A stretch of 64,000 bases of DNA from Pseudocercospora fijiensis CIRAD86 (Eukaryota > Ascomycota > Dothideomycetes > Mycosphaerellales > Mycosphaerellaceae): the NCBI RefSeq assembly GCF_000340215.1, contig NW_006921536.1, positions 5,230,874 to 5,294,873 of the forward strand, given 5' to 3'. The notes below the pieces were generated by a model. That model did not search any database. It worked only from the letters and a program-made list of their open reading frames with translations, and was not told the DNA's origin. Shown here one piece after another: positions 11,665-21,892 of this stretch. The position numbers and the translations under genes are program-made. Numbering within the stretch: position 1 is the stretch's first letter; every line of letters begins with the position of its first letter.

Positions 11665-12559
11665 TTGGAGATGTCAGCGACTTTGGGGAAACGCAAGCGA
11701 CGAGCGGAGCCTGCGAAGAAAGCGGCTGCGACTGTCGACAGCGACTCGGAAGGCGACAATGAGGCAAGAGCACTTTTCCAGAAGGCTTTCGAGGCGAAAT
11801 TCAAGCCGCTCGAGGTGCAGCCAGTGAGAGACGAAAATTCTGATGGAGAGGACTCAGACGATCACGATAATGAGAATGTCGACGAGTCTGACTGGGGTGG
11901 GATTTCTGAGGATGAGGATGCTGTAGAGATTGTGGAACATGCCCAACCCGATATGGATGCGATATTTGGCGGGCTCAAAAATGGCAAGAAATCGTACATG
12001 GCAAGTTGGAAAAAAAGGCTACGAGACTGCGAATTCGCTAATGCGACTACAGTCTTCGAAACCACCGACAGAAGAACGGCCAGTGAAGTCGACGACCAAG
12101 GCTGCAAAACCTGGCACCGAGGACGACGGCAGCGAAGTCGCGAACCTCAAGAAGGACGTCGCTTTGCAGCGACTTCTGAAAGAATCACATCTCCTCGATC
12201 CATCATCATTTCGTAGCTCTACCGGCCCAGAGGGCAAAGACCGTATCAAAGCTCTTGACATGCGATTGCAAGATCTCGGTGCCAAGACTTCGGCAATTCA
12301 GCAGGAAAAGATGCCCATGTCGATGCGCAAAGGCATTTCTGGAAAGGCTGCCAGTCGCGAGGCAAGTCGAAGGAAGGAAGCTGCGGAGAACGGCATAATT
12401 CTGGAGAAGTTCAAACAACGGTCGAAGGCATCGGAGAAAGCTCGAGTACGTGGCGTAACGGGACCTGGGATTGGGAAGATGCAAGGCAGCACGTTGAAGC
12501 TCAGCGCTCGAGATGTTCGCAGTATCCAAGGCCCGCCTGGCCGCAAAGGACGAAGATGA
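11665..12559 (+). CDS. FAF1-like 40S pre-rRNA processing protein
   Basis: A 280-aa nucleolar-type protein resembling yeast Faf1 / the DUF4602 (C1orf131) family, which acts in small-subunit ribosome assembly. Exons are 11665-12000 and 12053-12559. The N-terminus is LGKRKRR followed by an acidic stretch (about residues 24-90) containing ARALFQKAFEAKFKPLE. The C-terminal half is basic and holds the family's conserved parts: LQRLLKESHLLD, MPMSMRKGI, NGIILEK and GIGKMQGSTLKLSARDV. The 52-bp intron begins GCAAGT instead of GT. It is the only junction I found that restores the family sequence KKSYM-SSKPPTEE, and it has a good branch point (GCTAATG) and CTACAG end. Start could be Met1 or Met3. It converges with the small secreted protein gene, 102 bp away. 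Confidence 0.85.
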
Positions 12560-12661
12560 TGAATTCGCTTGCTTCGTCACTGCTTCCACCCACTCGTAGG
12601 TACAATTTGCCGGAATGATCCGTCCTTATTTCCCTTATACGCCGCCAGTACGGGCGAAACC

Positions 12662-13052
12662 TCAGCCACAAGTGCCTGTCGAAGTTGCATCCTGCGCGGT
12701 GCAAATACATTCTGAGTCGGTTGAGCTAGGTATGACAACTCTAATTAATAAAACCTCATCTCCAAAAAGCAAATTTGAAAAAAGAAAAAAAGAAACAAAA
12801 ATTTCCGAAGATATATGATGCGAACACTTACACATATTTTCTGTAGCTAAACCCATGGCCTCCGCACGGCGCATTGCAGTCCGTAGCCCCAGTGACACAG
12901 GTGACCGTGCCTGAAATGGTTACACATCCCAAAGCTCCTATCTTTCGGCACCCCTGGACTCCCGAGCAAGCACATTGGTCTCCCTGATACACAGCCGCAA
13001 CGGTCGAGACGAGAGCGAGAATCGTAGTAGCGAGGGTAAATATGGACCGCAT
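12662..13052 (-). CDS. Small secreted cysteine-rich protein (effector-like)
   Basis: Predicted 94-aa precursor in two exons (12832-13052 and 12662-12725) with a 106-bp intron (GTAAGT donor, pyrimidine-rich tract, CTAG end). Residues 1-20, MRSIFTLATTILALVSTVAA, look like a signal peptide with an Ala-x-Ala type cleavage site. The mature chain of about 74 aa has ten cysteines: seven in exon 1 (QCACSGVQGC onward) and three in exon 2 (ECICTAQDA and GTCG). Reading through the donor would stop after only seven cysteines; the spliced form gives an even number, which favours it. The downstream start is chosen over a Met 27 codons earlier because it places the signal peptide at the N-terminus. No known family is recognised. 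Secreted proteins of this size and cysteine density are often effectors or surface-active proteins in plant-associated fungi, but function is inference. Confidence 0.75.
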
Positions 13053-14956
13053 GGTGTTCGGTGTTCGGTGTTGTTTCGTGATAGGGTAGGATAGGATCGG
13101 TAAAGATTTTGAAAGCGAGCGAAGCAAGGCCACGGCGATTGCACGCCAGTATTTGTAGTACTCGACACTTTTTTTCTTTTTAGCCTTTCACCCTCGATGT
13201 AACGGAGTTGGTTGTTCAGACTAGGATTGCACCTCCTTTCCTGTAATAACGTTACAAGGGAAGCATTACCGGGGAGCGTATGTATAATGAGTAGGTATGA
13301 ATAGCAGGATTCTGATTAGCCTATATTTAATGACTATCCGCGTAGCCCAGTCCTACGGTAAGTGCTGCGGAGTCCACAGTGACAGGGTTTATTAGTCCCG
13401 GAAGTTATTCTAGGTATTATGTAGTACAAGTTGTGAGAGATTCGATACTTTTTGAAATCTGGATCCGTGGCTACGAGTGTGAGAGAGACTGCGAGTCGAC
13501 CTCCTTCCATTCCCGAGGAAGAATGGAAACGAAAGCCAAGCCCGTAATCAATCCCCGTAGGTTTTGAAATACGGAGCCGGGTTGGAATTTTCTGGATCGC
13601 AGCGTCTAGTCGTTGTGCTCGAAGTAGCAACAACAACGCCCCAAGCAGGGATCAGACCTAGCCATAATCCCAGAGCCCTCCACGTTCTAGCTAATAAGCA
13701 ACAGATCTGGGGCAAAGTCTTACTGTGTGTGCCCTTTTTCAGGACACGGGTAATAACTTAGCGTCCGCCGCCCGAGTGGTAGTCTTTGCTCCTACGTAGA
13801 TGTTAACTTAATACAGGCATAATCTGCACTGCAGTCGCAGGGGCTCGGAGGCTCTTCTACTATTCTATAGGGTGTAGATAATATGTAGTAGTACCGAAAC
13901 TTTTTTGAAAGAAGGGTGTACACATCGGCTTCGTTGGTATTCTTTCTTTCTTTCTTTCTTTCTTTCACTAGCATGTGCGAAAGTCACGTACTGTAGACGA
14001 GGGGCGCTTTGCTCCTGTAGTTCTATGTTCCCGTCAAGTAGCCGACCTGCCACCAGATACCGCCTGAATCTTCGGCACAACGATAGTCTAGCAAGGTAGC
14101 GGTTCGACAAGGAAGTTAGAGTTCGGATACTTCGTATATCAGGGAAGGCTACGCGCATCCCGATAACCCCTTGATAGGAATCCGGTTCCGGAGCTTGGAA
14201 AGGCAAAGTGATCTGAGATAGGAATAGGATGCTCACGAATCGGGCTTCTATCCTGGATGCACCTGGACTTCGAATTCAGTGGCGATGAAGATTGTCTTTT
14301 TCTAAACAGATCGTGTTTGCATCATCGGTTACCTTATCCTGTCCTGTTTTGTACTTACGGACGAGTATAAGGTATGGAGCTGGCAGGGTAGGATATGAGC
14401 CTAGGATAGATATTTGAGAAAGTACGCCGGGATTCGAACAAATAATTGGCCGTGTCAATAAAAATACAGTATCGGCTGAGTGCATTTGGATTTCCAGCAA
14501 AAGCAGGATTGCAAGATCAGCATCTTGCGGTGCAGGAGCACATCTCAAAGTTTGGAGTTCGGTCGTTTTCTGATCGCCGTTTGACTCAATCTAGGCGATC
14601 CTCGTAAAGTCACGGTTGTAGGTCAGAGTGCTGGTGCAGACTCTATTGGCATAGACTATGGAGGATCGAATGCCACGAAGTACTTCTCCATACACCCATG
14701 CGTACAATGACCAGGTCCTTGAGAAGCAAGCGTAGGTACCTTCGATGATGTGCGAATGCCTCAATGGCGACCCTTCCAAGCCTGACATGGATGAGAACAT
14801 CCCGGCGTGCTTGCGCAACACGACTGCGAGCACTGATTCCTTGCAACGAGCCCATGATTCCTCCTCGACACTCCAGCCTGTAATTGCAACAGCAAGCAGG
14901 TGGAACGTGTAGTGAGCCGAGCCTACCCATGTACTATTATTCCTACGCCTACTAGC
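13053..14956. other. 1.9 kb without a supported gene
   Basis: Promoter of the secreted-protein gene, then low-information DNA. Around 13,320-14,450 it is moderately TA-rich and may be old decayed repeat, but no transposon frame is readable. A (CTTT)n tract lies at 13,941-13,966. No tRNA or conserved frame was seen. Confidence 0.5.
13941..13966. repeat. (CTTT)n microsatellite
   Basis: About 6.5 perfect copies of the tetramer TCTT/CTTT in non-coding DNA. Confidence 0.9.
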
Positions 14957-16983
14957 TCAGCTGAGTCTTTGACGTTTAGTTTGGGCCTCATCATAGTCCT
15001 GCCTCAGATCTTCGATGTGTTTACGTCGACCAAATTTTTTGATCTGCCAAGCTCGATACCTCTCCGTCATGGACAAGGCCGAAACATCGCCTAAGTCGAC
15101 ACTTTCATCTGATGAGGTTCCTATGCTGCCATATCCTGTACTGTCGTCACTGCTCTCCAGCTCAGAAACATCATTCATATTCGAATCCCGAATCACAGTC
15201 TGCGGTCCGCAGTTGCTCACATCGGCATTCTCTGAAGCGCCATTGGCGTAACATCTTAGTACCCGCGTGTCCAGTACGCGCGAAGTTGAAAGTGTAGGAA
15301 TCGGACAAATCGCAAGTCTCTCCAAGCGTTTGTCGATATCGAAGGCTGTATGATAATAGTCAGGACCAATGAAATCTTGTCCGATGTACGCCAGAAGTTC
15401 GCGTGTGCTTAAGGCGAGGCTGAAATGCATTTCGAATCTGGGATGCTGACTTCGATGCGTGGCTTCGCATTGGCATCGCTGTGCGCCCATACTGTTCATG
15501 CCGAACTTGTAGAAAGCGATGCCTTGTCCGGCGATCATATAGCCATTTGTGTTTCCAGAAACAGGTCTCAGCACCAATAGGTTGTTCATTTCACTAGCAG
15601 GTGTCGCGATCAGAGATATGAGCAGATCTCCAGCCTCTGCGACGGCATCGACAAGAGCGACGATTCGGCCTCTTGAGAACACCTTTTTCGGGAGACGATG
15701 GGGCTTCATGGAGGAGAAGTACACCTCGGGCGAATTGACAGCGACTCAAGCTCTTCCAGCCTTGCCGAATCGACGGTACCACGGGGCAACCAAAAGGTGT
15801 CAAAGTCGGCTTCAAGCTCTTTATTTGGCCCTAACCGTAAGCGCAATGCTTCGACTTGGTTGTCAATTGTTAAAAACTTGCTGTCAGGAGTCTTTCCGTC
15901 AGTCGCGAACTCTCCTGACATTCCTTGCACGAGGTGCTGCATTTTATCGCTTCGGGCGGTCAGCTCGAATGCAGCGAGCATTGCCCTGACCTGGTCGCTA
16001 TCGTAGAATGGCGCTAAGTCGAGAGCTAGATCGAGCGTAGATTTGCTGTAGTCGACTGGAGGCACGGGCATAACGCTGGATTTTGTGTTCAGAAAGGATA
16101 TCATACCGAAGAGTCTGTCGCGCGGATCGAAGCATAGGTGCTGTACTCCGAATCGTAGGAAGATTGACTCCATGTTAGGCCTCACCGCTAAATCGAAGCA
16201 TGTTGTGGACAAGTAGGGAAACTTGTGACTATCATCAAGCCGAAGCTCCCGATTCCCTTCAATGAACGCAGCGAGAAAGGCGCGAAGAAGCTGATAAGGT
16301 AGCACGTGAGGACCGCACACGAGTTGTTTGTTCTTGCCAGCGGCGAAAAGCTCCTGTACGATCCAAAGTCGTTTGAAATACGGACGACTCTCGAAGTTTT
16401 CTAGCAACACAAGGATGTCCTCGATCTCGGAAGTACCCAGCGTGGCGAAAAACGTCCTCCAGAAGAATCTGGTCCTCCAAGGCGTACCTTCCTGAGATAT
16501 GACCTGCAGTGGGTAGCTGAGAGCTCCGATGACAGCCATCAGCCGTTCACTGCCGCCTTCATGCTCTCCGACGCAGACAAGCACTTCTGTGGCCTTCCGA
16601 TAGATTTTGTACATCATACTGACCTGAGCATTCTTCTCTTCACGATTGCCTTCCTGGTCGATGCAGATTGAGTCAATCCAGAGATATGCAGTCCTAGCCA
16701 GCTTCTGGGCCTGTTTCAAAACCGTATAGCAATTGGTGCGAATCTTGAGTATCTGTCCATCGACCTGAACTGGAACAATCTCTAAAGGGCCCCATGTATA
16801 AGAGATTGCAGTGTACTTGGGAAGCTCTTTGAGATGCCATGTTGACAAGGACAAGATTTCGAACCCCTTTGATCCGCTTCCAAGAGCGATAAGACGAATG
16901 TGATTAGAAGGATCTGGCAATGGAGTGTGTATGAAACTTTCGCAGATGTTGGCATCAAGCATTGTTTTTGATTTGGGTGGCAT
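14957..16983 (-). CDS. HET-domain (heterokaryon incompatibility) protein, possible frameshift
   Basis: Fungal allorecognition-type protein. The HET domain is N-terminal: YTAISYTWGP (about residues 58-67), YLWIDSICIDQ, then the VSMMYKIYRKATEVLVCVGE block, with RPYFKRLWIVQE and DPRDRLFGM further on. These are the three classic conserved boxes of the family. The first frame (16983 down to 15706) ends shortly after FWLPRGT. The C-terminal part typical of these proteins (VALVDAVAEAGDLLIS, then LLVLRPV and GYMIAGQGIAFYKFG) continues in another frame from 15724 to 14957. A 50-bp intron at 15725-15774 (donor GTCGAT, acceptor GAG) would join them into 658 aa. That donor is poor, so a real frameshift is an alternative. 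The C-terminus is acidic/Ser-rich, then basic. The start Met gives a normal HET N-terminus. Confidence 0.8.
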
Positions 16984-17250
16984 TTGAATTGTCGATGGTC
17001 GTTGGCATGGAAGGAGTGGAGCTGAAGCGAAGTGCAGTCGTGCAGCTCGCTACGATCTTGAGAAGGCGGCTTGGCAAAAGTCACATGCCTGGTGTGCTGC
17101 TCACAACGTAGGATCGGAAGCGTTCAAAAGAAGGACGATTTTCCAGATGGAGTGCAGCGGCAGTGCCGACAGCTTTTCGTCTTTGCGTCAATCATCTACC
17201 TGTACCTAAGTCGTAACGCTTTCCTCGATTGCCTTGAATTCGAAATTGGA

Positions 17251-19212
17251 TCACATCTTCTTTCCAGTTGGGATCTGGAAGGCCACAACGCTCTCGCCAT
17301 GCTTGAAGGCCTTGTCGATGCGGAAGTAACCCTTGCGGTCAAACTGCACGATGTCATCCTCCTTCAGGTTGGCGATGTTGCAGTCAGCCAGCGCCTCAGT
17401 CTTGAACTCAGTCACCTCGGTCAGCGCATCCTCCAGTCTATCGTCCTCCTCGAGCTTGTCCTTCTTGATCAAGTAGTCAAAGTCATACATGACGAGTGGG
17501 ACAAGTTCCTGATCCGTGGAGAGCCAAGTGACCTTCTTGCTAGTCTTCTTGACATCACCTTGGAGGTGCAGCTCAAGCTCAAGCTCCGTTACTGGCTTGT
17601 TCTCCTCGGACTTGACCAGGTTGAGTGGATTGAGGCTATGCTTCTTGGACTTGACGATGGCATTGCCCCAGTTCATCAAGGTGATCTCCTCGCCTTCAGC
17701 GAAAGAGCGGGCATCGGCTTGATCGAGGATGATGTTCTTGCTGAAAACCACCTTCTTCTTGCCAAGCTCAGCATTCTTGAGGTGGACATCCTTCTCCTCA
17801 GTGCGGGCGGCCTCCGGAGCTCCGGCAACGGTACATATAACCTTGTCCTTGGCTTCGACAGCAGTGTATCGAGCAGCGATAGGGTCGATGTACTTCTTGT
17901 TCGTGGCCCAGATTGTGGTCCAGTCCATGGTGATGATGTTCTTGGATGGGCCTTGCTTGACGATGAATTCCTGCAGTGCGGGAATGGTCATACCACGACG
18001 ACGAATACCACGTACAGTCGGCATACGTGGATCATCCCAGCCCCACACCTTGCCTTCCTCAACGACCTTTGTGAGCTTCCGCTTCGACAGGAAAGTCTTG
18101 ATGAAGTTCATGCGCGCAAAGTTCCAGTTGTGTACAGGTCGAAGGTTAAGAGTCTTGATGAACCATTGGTACTGGGCGTCACGATCATTATACTCGGTGG
18201 TTCTCAGTGCGTGGGTAATACCCTCGACTGAGTCCACGACCGGGCATGCGAAGTCGTACGTCGGATAGATCTTCCAGGTGCTGCCAGTTCGGTGGTGTGG
18301 ATCTGGGTTGCAGCGGTAGATGACTGGATCCCGCATAGCGCCGTTGTTTGAGCTCATGTCGAGCTTGGCACGAATGAACCACTTCTTGCCTTCCTCACTG
18401 CCCGTCTTCATCTCCTCGAAGTGCTTGAGGTTGTCCTCAATGGAGTCATTGCGGTGTTGTGACTCAATCTTCTCCATGCGCTCCTTCTGCAACTGCTCTT
18501 GCGGGGTGTTGTCTGCGTATGCGTGGCCATCCTTGATCATCTGCACACAGCGCTCATACAGGTCCTGAAAGTAATCGCTGGTGTATGTCACTTGATCAGG
18601 CTTGATGCCAAGCAGCTCGCAGTCCTTCAGAATGCTGTCCTGGAACTCCTCCTTCTCCTTCGACGGGTTGGTGTCGTCGAAACGGACGATCAACTTGCCC
18701 TTGTACTTCTTGTGCGCAAAGTAGTCATTGAGCAGTGCGGCCTTGGCGTGGCCGATGTGGAGGTATCCAGACGGCTCTGGAGGGAAACGAGTGACGACAC
18801 CTTTCTCGGTGTCTGGCAGGCCGATTTCGTAGTTGGCGCCATCGTCTGCCGGCTCTTTGACTCTTGCTGGGAGGTCGATGGTGGGCTTGGCGGTGTCTTC
18901 AATGAAGCTGAACCAGCGCGACAGATTGACCATGAGGTTCTGCTTGATGTAGGCGTGGGCCACTCGGTTCGATCGCAGCGTCTTCCATACCGTCAAGTCG
19001 GCGTCGGTGAGTCTGTAGGCAACAATGTAGCTTCGCAGGGTGAGGTGTGCGTCGAGTTCGCCGAGAGGGCCTTCGATCTGCTTGAGATTGAGAAGCTTGA
19101 GGGCGTCCGCGCGGTGCTGCCACTCCTTGACGTGTGCGTCGATGGCCATGTTTGGCAGGAGTGTCTGTAATGTCAATTGTTTGGATACAACTTCTTTTCG
19201 AGAAGCCGACAT
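17251..19212 (-). CDS. GUS1: Cytosolic glutamyl-tRNA synthetase
   Basis: Charges tRNA-Glu in the cytosol; class Ic synthetase of 653 aa in one exon. The N-terminal 1-110 part is a GST-like appendage that is shorter than in yeast Gus1, which is about 700 aa. The catalytic Rossmann fold starts at FPPEPSGYLHIGHAKAALL (HIGH at residues 152-155), followed by RFDDTNPSKEKEEF, RDPVIYRC, HHRTGSTWKIYPTYDF and the KMSKS-equivalent LSKRKL at 375-380. The arginine and context after KIYPTYDF, and the PTVRGIRRRGM block, match eukaryotic GluRS rather than GlnRS. A C-terminal beta-barrel anticodon-binding region ends with QFDRKGYFRIDKA. The start is divergent from the neighbouring gene, 183 bp away. An additional upstream exon encoding the missing N-terminal strands cannot be excluded. 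Confidence 0.95.
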   Translation of the reverse strand: MSASRKEVVSKQLTLQTLLPNMAIDAHVKEWQHRADALKLLNLKQIEGPLGELDAHLTLRSYIVAYRLTDADLTVWKTLRSNRVAHAYIKQNLMVNLSRWFSFIEDTAKPTIDLPARVKEPADDGANYEIGLPDTEKGVVTRFPPEPSGYLHIGHAKAALLNDYFAHKKYKGKLIVRFDDTNPSKEKEEFQDSILKDCELLGIKPDQVTYTSDYFQDLYERCVQMIKDGHAYADNTPQEQLQKERMEKIESQHRNDSIEDNLKHFEEMKTGSEEGKKWFIRAKLDMSSNNGAMRDPVIYRCNPDPHHRTGSTWKIYPTYDFACPVVDSVEGITHALRTTEYNDRDAQYQWFIKTLNLRPVHNWNFARMNFIKTFLSKRKLTKVVEEGKVWGWDDPRMPTVRGIRRRGMTIPALQEFIVKQGPSKNIITMDWTTIWATNKKYIDPIAARYTAVEAKDKVICTVAGAPEAARTEEKDVHLKNAELGKKKVVFSKNIILDQADARSFAEGEEITLMNWGNAIVKSKKHSLNPLNLVKSEENKPVTELELELHLQGDVKKTSKKVTWLSTDQELVPLVMYDFDYLIKKDKLEEDDRLEDALTEVTEFKTEALADCNIANLKEDDIVQFDRKGYFRIDKAFKHGESVVAFQIPTGKKM

Positions 19213-19395
19213 GAGTCTTGACTTGACCAGCCCCTCGATTCAGGCATGAAAAGTGATGCCTGACCAGGAACCGTGGAATAGTTCTACCAAGACAGGGCTC
19301 TCTCTTGACTACTGCTTCACGCGTTCCATGAAATACCCCCGTCCCCCTCCTCCCTCCTGACCTGGGCCAGCCTTCATCGCGCCACTCTTCTCACA
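19213..19395. promoter_or_regulatory. Shared divergent promoter GUS1 / F-box-like gene
   Basis: 183 bp between the two opposite start codons. It contains C/T-rich tracts, common in housekeeping fungal promoters. No specific factor site was recognised. Confidence 0.55.
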
Positions 19396-20472
19396 ATGCC
19401 GGACATGGACGACGACGACGATGTATGCGTGCGCCGCATCGCGCAGGCCGCAAGACAGCGGGCGCTTCGCAACCGGCTTTACGGCATCGCTGATGCGGTG
19501 GAAAAACTTTACAGGCGAAGTCAGTCCAACCCGCGAGTGAGACATCTCATGCTCAAAAACATCCGCCAAGGCCATACGGCAGGAGAAGGCATTGAGTTCC
19601 TCGCCTACGTTTACATGTCGAGCAAAGATGAAAACATTCGCGGCAAGTCGACCTCAGCACGCATGACTCGCAATTCTCAAGGCCTCAGGCTTCCTTATGT
19701 GCGGAAGAAGAAAGCTCATACACATCCCTCCACCCGCCAGGCCTCTCGACTTCTGGCTCTACCAGCTGAGCTTCGCGAAATCATCTATGGCTATGTCGTC
19801 GGACCGAATCGAGACGATGGCACTCTGACCATTTCCCGAGGTAAGCAGACCTGCGTCTGGGAGCTCAGAGGCCACGTCTAACTCCTTGTCCAGACACCAT
19901 CGTCGAGCGCGTGGGACTCCTTGGAACCTGCCGACAGATCAGATTCGAGGCTTCTCCAATCTTCTACCACGAATCGACGCGCTTCGAGGCAGTCGTCAAC
20001 CACGATACGCTTGAGCCCATTATGGATTGGTTCAAAAGCATCGGCGTCCAGAACTGTCAACGACTACGCAGTGTTAGCTTCCGGTGGGGATTGCGAGAGA
20101 AAGACAAGTCCGAATGCAAGAAGGTTCGAGATGGCCACAAGACCCAACTAATTCGCGATGATCAACATGCTGACTGAATCTCAGACCGGCAGCGTCCCCT
20201 TGTGCGGAGGACGCGTCGGTTCCATCTACCTAAATCAAGAGAGTTTAGCGCCACCTTTGGTCAAATGCCTGCTCGTCTGCGGCGTCCTACCTGCCTCCAT
20301 CTCAACTCACCAGAGCCAGCCGGCCAACTACACGAAACATCAAAAGCTGGAATTTCTAATGTCTTTGACCGATGCTAACTGGAGCGGAGAGGTGTCGAGA
20401 GCAATCGCTTCCGAATCCAAATCCAAGCCTCAGAGCACAGGAAGGAATGGGTCGACTCACTTGCATGCGTGA
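19396..20472 (+). CDS. Hypothetical protein with F-box-like / 2EXR-type motif
   Basis: Predicted 320 aa in three exons: 19396-19840, 19894-20123 and 20185-20472. Intron 1 (53 bp) is well formed (GTAAGC, CTAAC branch, CAG). Intron 2 (61 bp) has a weak donor (GTTCGA) but a good CTGAC branch and CAG, and it is the only junction I found that keeps the C-terminal frame. The centre carries SRLLALPAELREIIYGYVVG (about 117-136), then LLGTCRQIRFEASPIFYHES. This pair is the hallmark of a very large fungal family of F-box-like or 2EXR proteins in Dothideomycetes and Leotiomycetes. The N-terminus is acidic (DDDDD), then basic. The C-terminal LAPPLVKCLLVCG and DANWSGEVSRA look like the usual tail of this group. 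Function unknown; a ubiquitin-ligase adaptor role is only a family-level suggestion. Confidence 0.72.
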
Positions 20473-20782
20473 GAGGGAGCTATAGCTGAGCAGTCAACTT
20501 TTTGCCTCATCACCATGCACTCTACTGATCACGATGAAGATGGGTGCGACATCTAAACCAAGACGGTCTCAACATGGAAATGAATGTGCATCGAGACACT
20601 GATGTCTGCATGCATCAAAGTCAGAATACGAAATGGCACAGGTTGATTTCAAGTCATACACAGCTATCATTTACCTTTCACCATGAACAGCATCGAGATA
20701 CCACCGAGCCTTGAACCACTCCGCCGGAGGGACCCGGGAAAACGCCATGCTAGATTAACGAAGAATCAAATACAGGGCATTC
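20473..20782. other. 310-bp convergent intergenic region
   Basis: 3' ends of the F-box-like gene (+) and the surface-protein gene (-) face each other here. No reading frame or repeat seen. Confidence 0.6.
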
Positions 20783-21892
20783 CTAAAACCGCCGGCCGTG
20801 TCTGATTTCACTGTTTCCCTCAAGCTCAGCTGGCAGAGGAGTCGCGTCTAGCTCACCCATGTGCTGTCCAGACGATAGCTCGCTCCACGTGTTGTCGCTT
20901 GGATACTGCGGACCCTTCTTTGGCTCTTGACCGATTTGGTCCTCACAGTCCCCTTCACCATGCCGATCGATGAACGCGCCTTGTCCTGAAGCTTGCGGTC
21001 TCGATTGCTTTTGGTGACGGCGCCGGATGACAACAAGAGCTACTATGAGCGCGACAATGCCAATGAAACCAAGAGCAGCGCCAATACCAATGCCAGCTTT
21101 CACGCCAGTCGAAAGATCATCGTCGTTGTTCGAGGAAGTCGGCAAAGGAACTGCGCTGGTCGGTGACGCACTGCTGGTCGGTGACTCACTGCTGGGTGAT
21201 GATGCACTGTCGGTCGGGGATGCATTACTGCCTAAGGTCCTGACCGTGTATTTCGAAGAGCTACTGCTAGTCGATGTCCTAGTCGCGGTCGTGGGAATTG
21301 CGTAGCCTTGCACAGCAATGGCGCCCACGTCAATCGCCGAGGCGACCGTCGAGACGCTGGTCGTATAGCCACTCCCGCGTGACAAGCCCAGAGTTATCAC
21401 TTGCCCAGCAGTTACCTCAGACTGGCAGTTGCCAAAGTTCGTGCCGGTTCCTGGGTTTGCGACGGAATATCCACTGAATCGGTCGGTCAGTTACACGCTC
21501 TTCTGCTCATGCTGAGTGTATGTCTCTGGCGTTGTTTACCTTGGACAACAGAATGCCAACGTCGTCGAGCTGGCTCCATTGACGATGATTGATGAGGCGC
21601 CGGTTTGAAATCCTCCTGGGCAACTGAACGGTAGCAGGCTCCAAGCTGTATGCACATTTTGCAAGCCTCCTTGTTCGAAGATTGATGCTTGTAACCACCA
21701 TGTCGTAACAGCAGGCGGCTGGCAGATGTCTTTTGTATCAATTGATACACCCCAGACCGGATCGAATGCGGCGAGATCGCCAGCCGCGTAGACGTTGAAG
21801 AGTGATGAGCAGGACTGTGGGGCGGTGAAAGGCGTAGTGAATGGTATCCACGAGGTCACCTCTGTACCATGTGTGAGTGCTGGATATGACAT
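20783..21892 (-). CDS. Single-pass Ser/Thr-rich surface protein
   Basis: Predicted 347 aa in two exons (21540-21892 and 20783-21473) with a 66-bp intron (GTAAAC, CAG). The extracellular part has paired cysteines (TAPQSCSSLF, DICQPP, FSCPGGF, FCCPSGYSV, NFGNCQSE) like many Dothideomycete proteins of unknown role. Then follows a Ser/Thr/Pro-rich stalk likely to be O-glycosylated (about residues 180-235), one transmembrane helix GIGIGAALGFIGIVALIVAL (about 242-267), an RRRHQK stop-transfer stretch and a roughly 80-aa cytosolic tail. The layout resembles fungal wall-stress sensor proteins (WSC/Mid2-like), but there is no WSC domain. The start is uncertain: Met at 21892 is used, no cleavable signal peptide is visible, and an upstream exon may exist. 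The helix would act as signal anchor with the long N-terminal part outside. Confidence 0.72.

Noticed and set aside
17071..18231. 386-codon plus-strand frame
   Set aside because: Antisense of the glutamyl-tRNA synthetase gene; no family resemblance.
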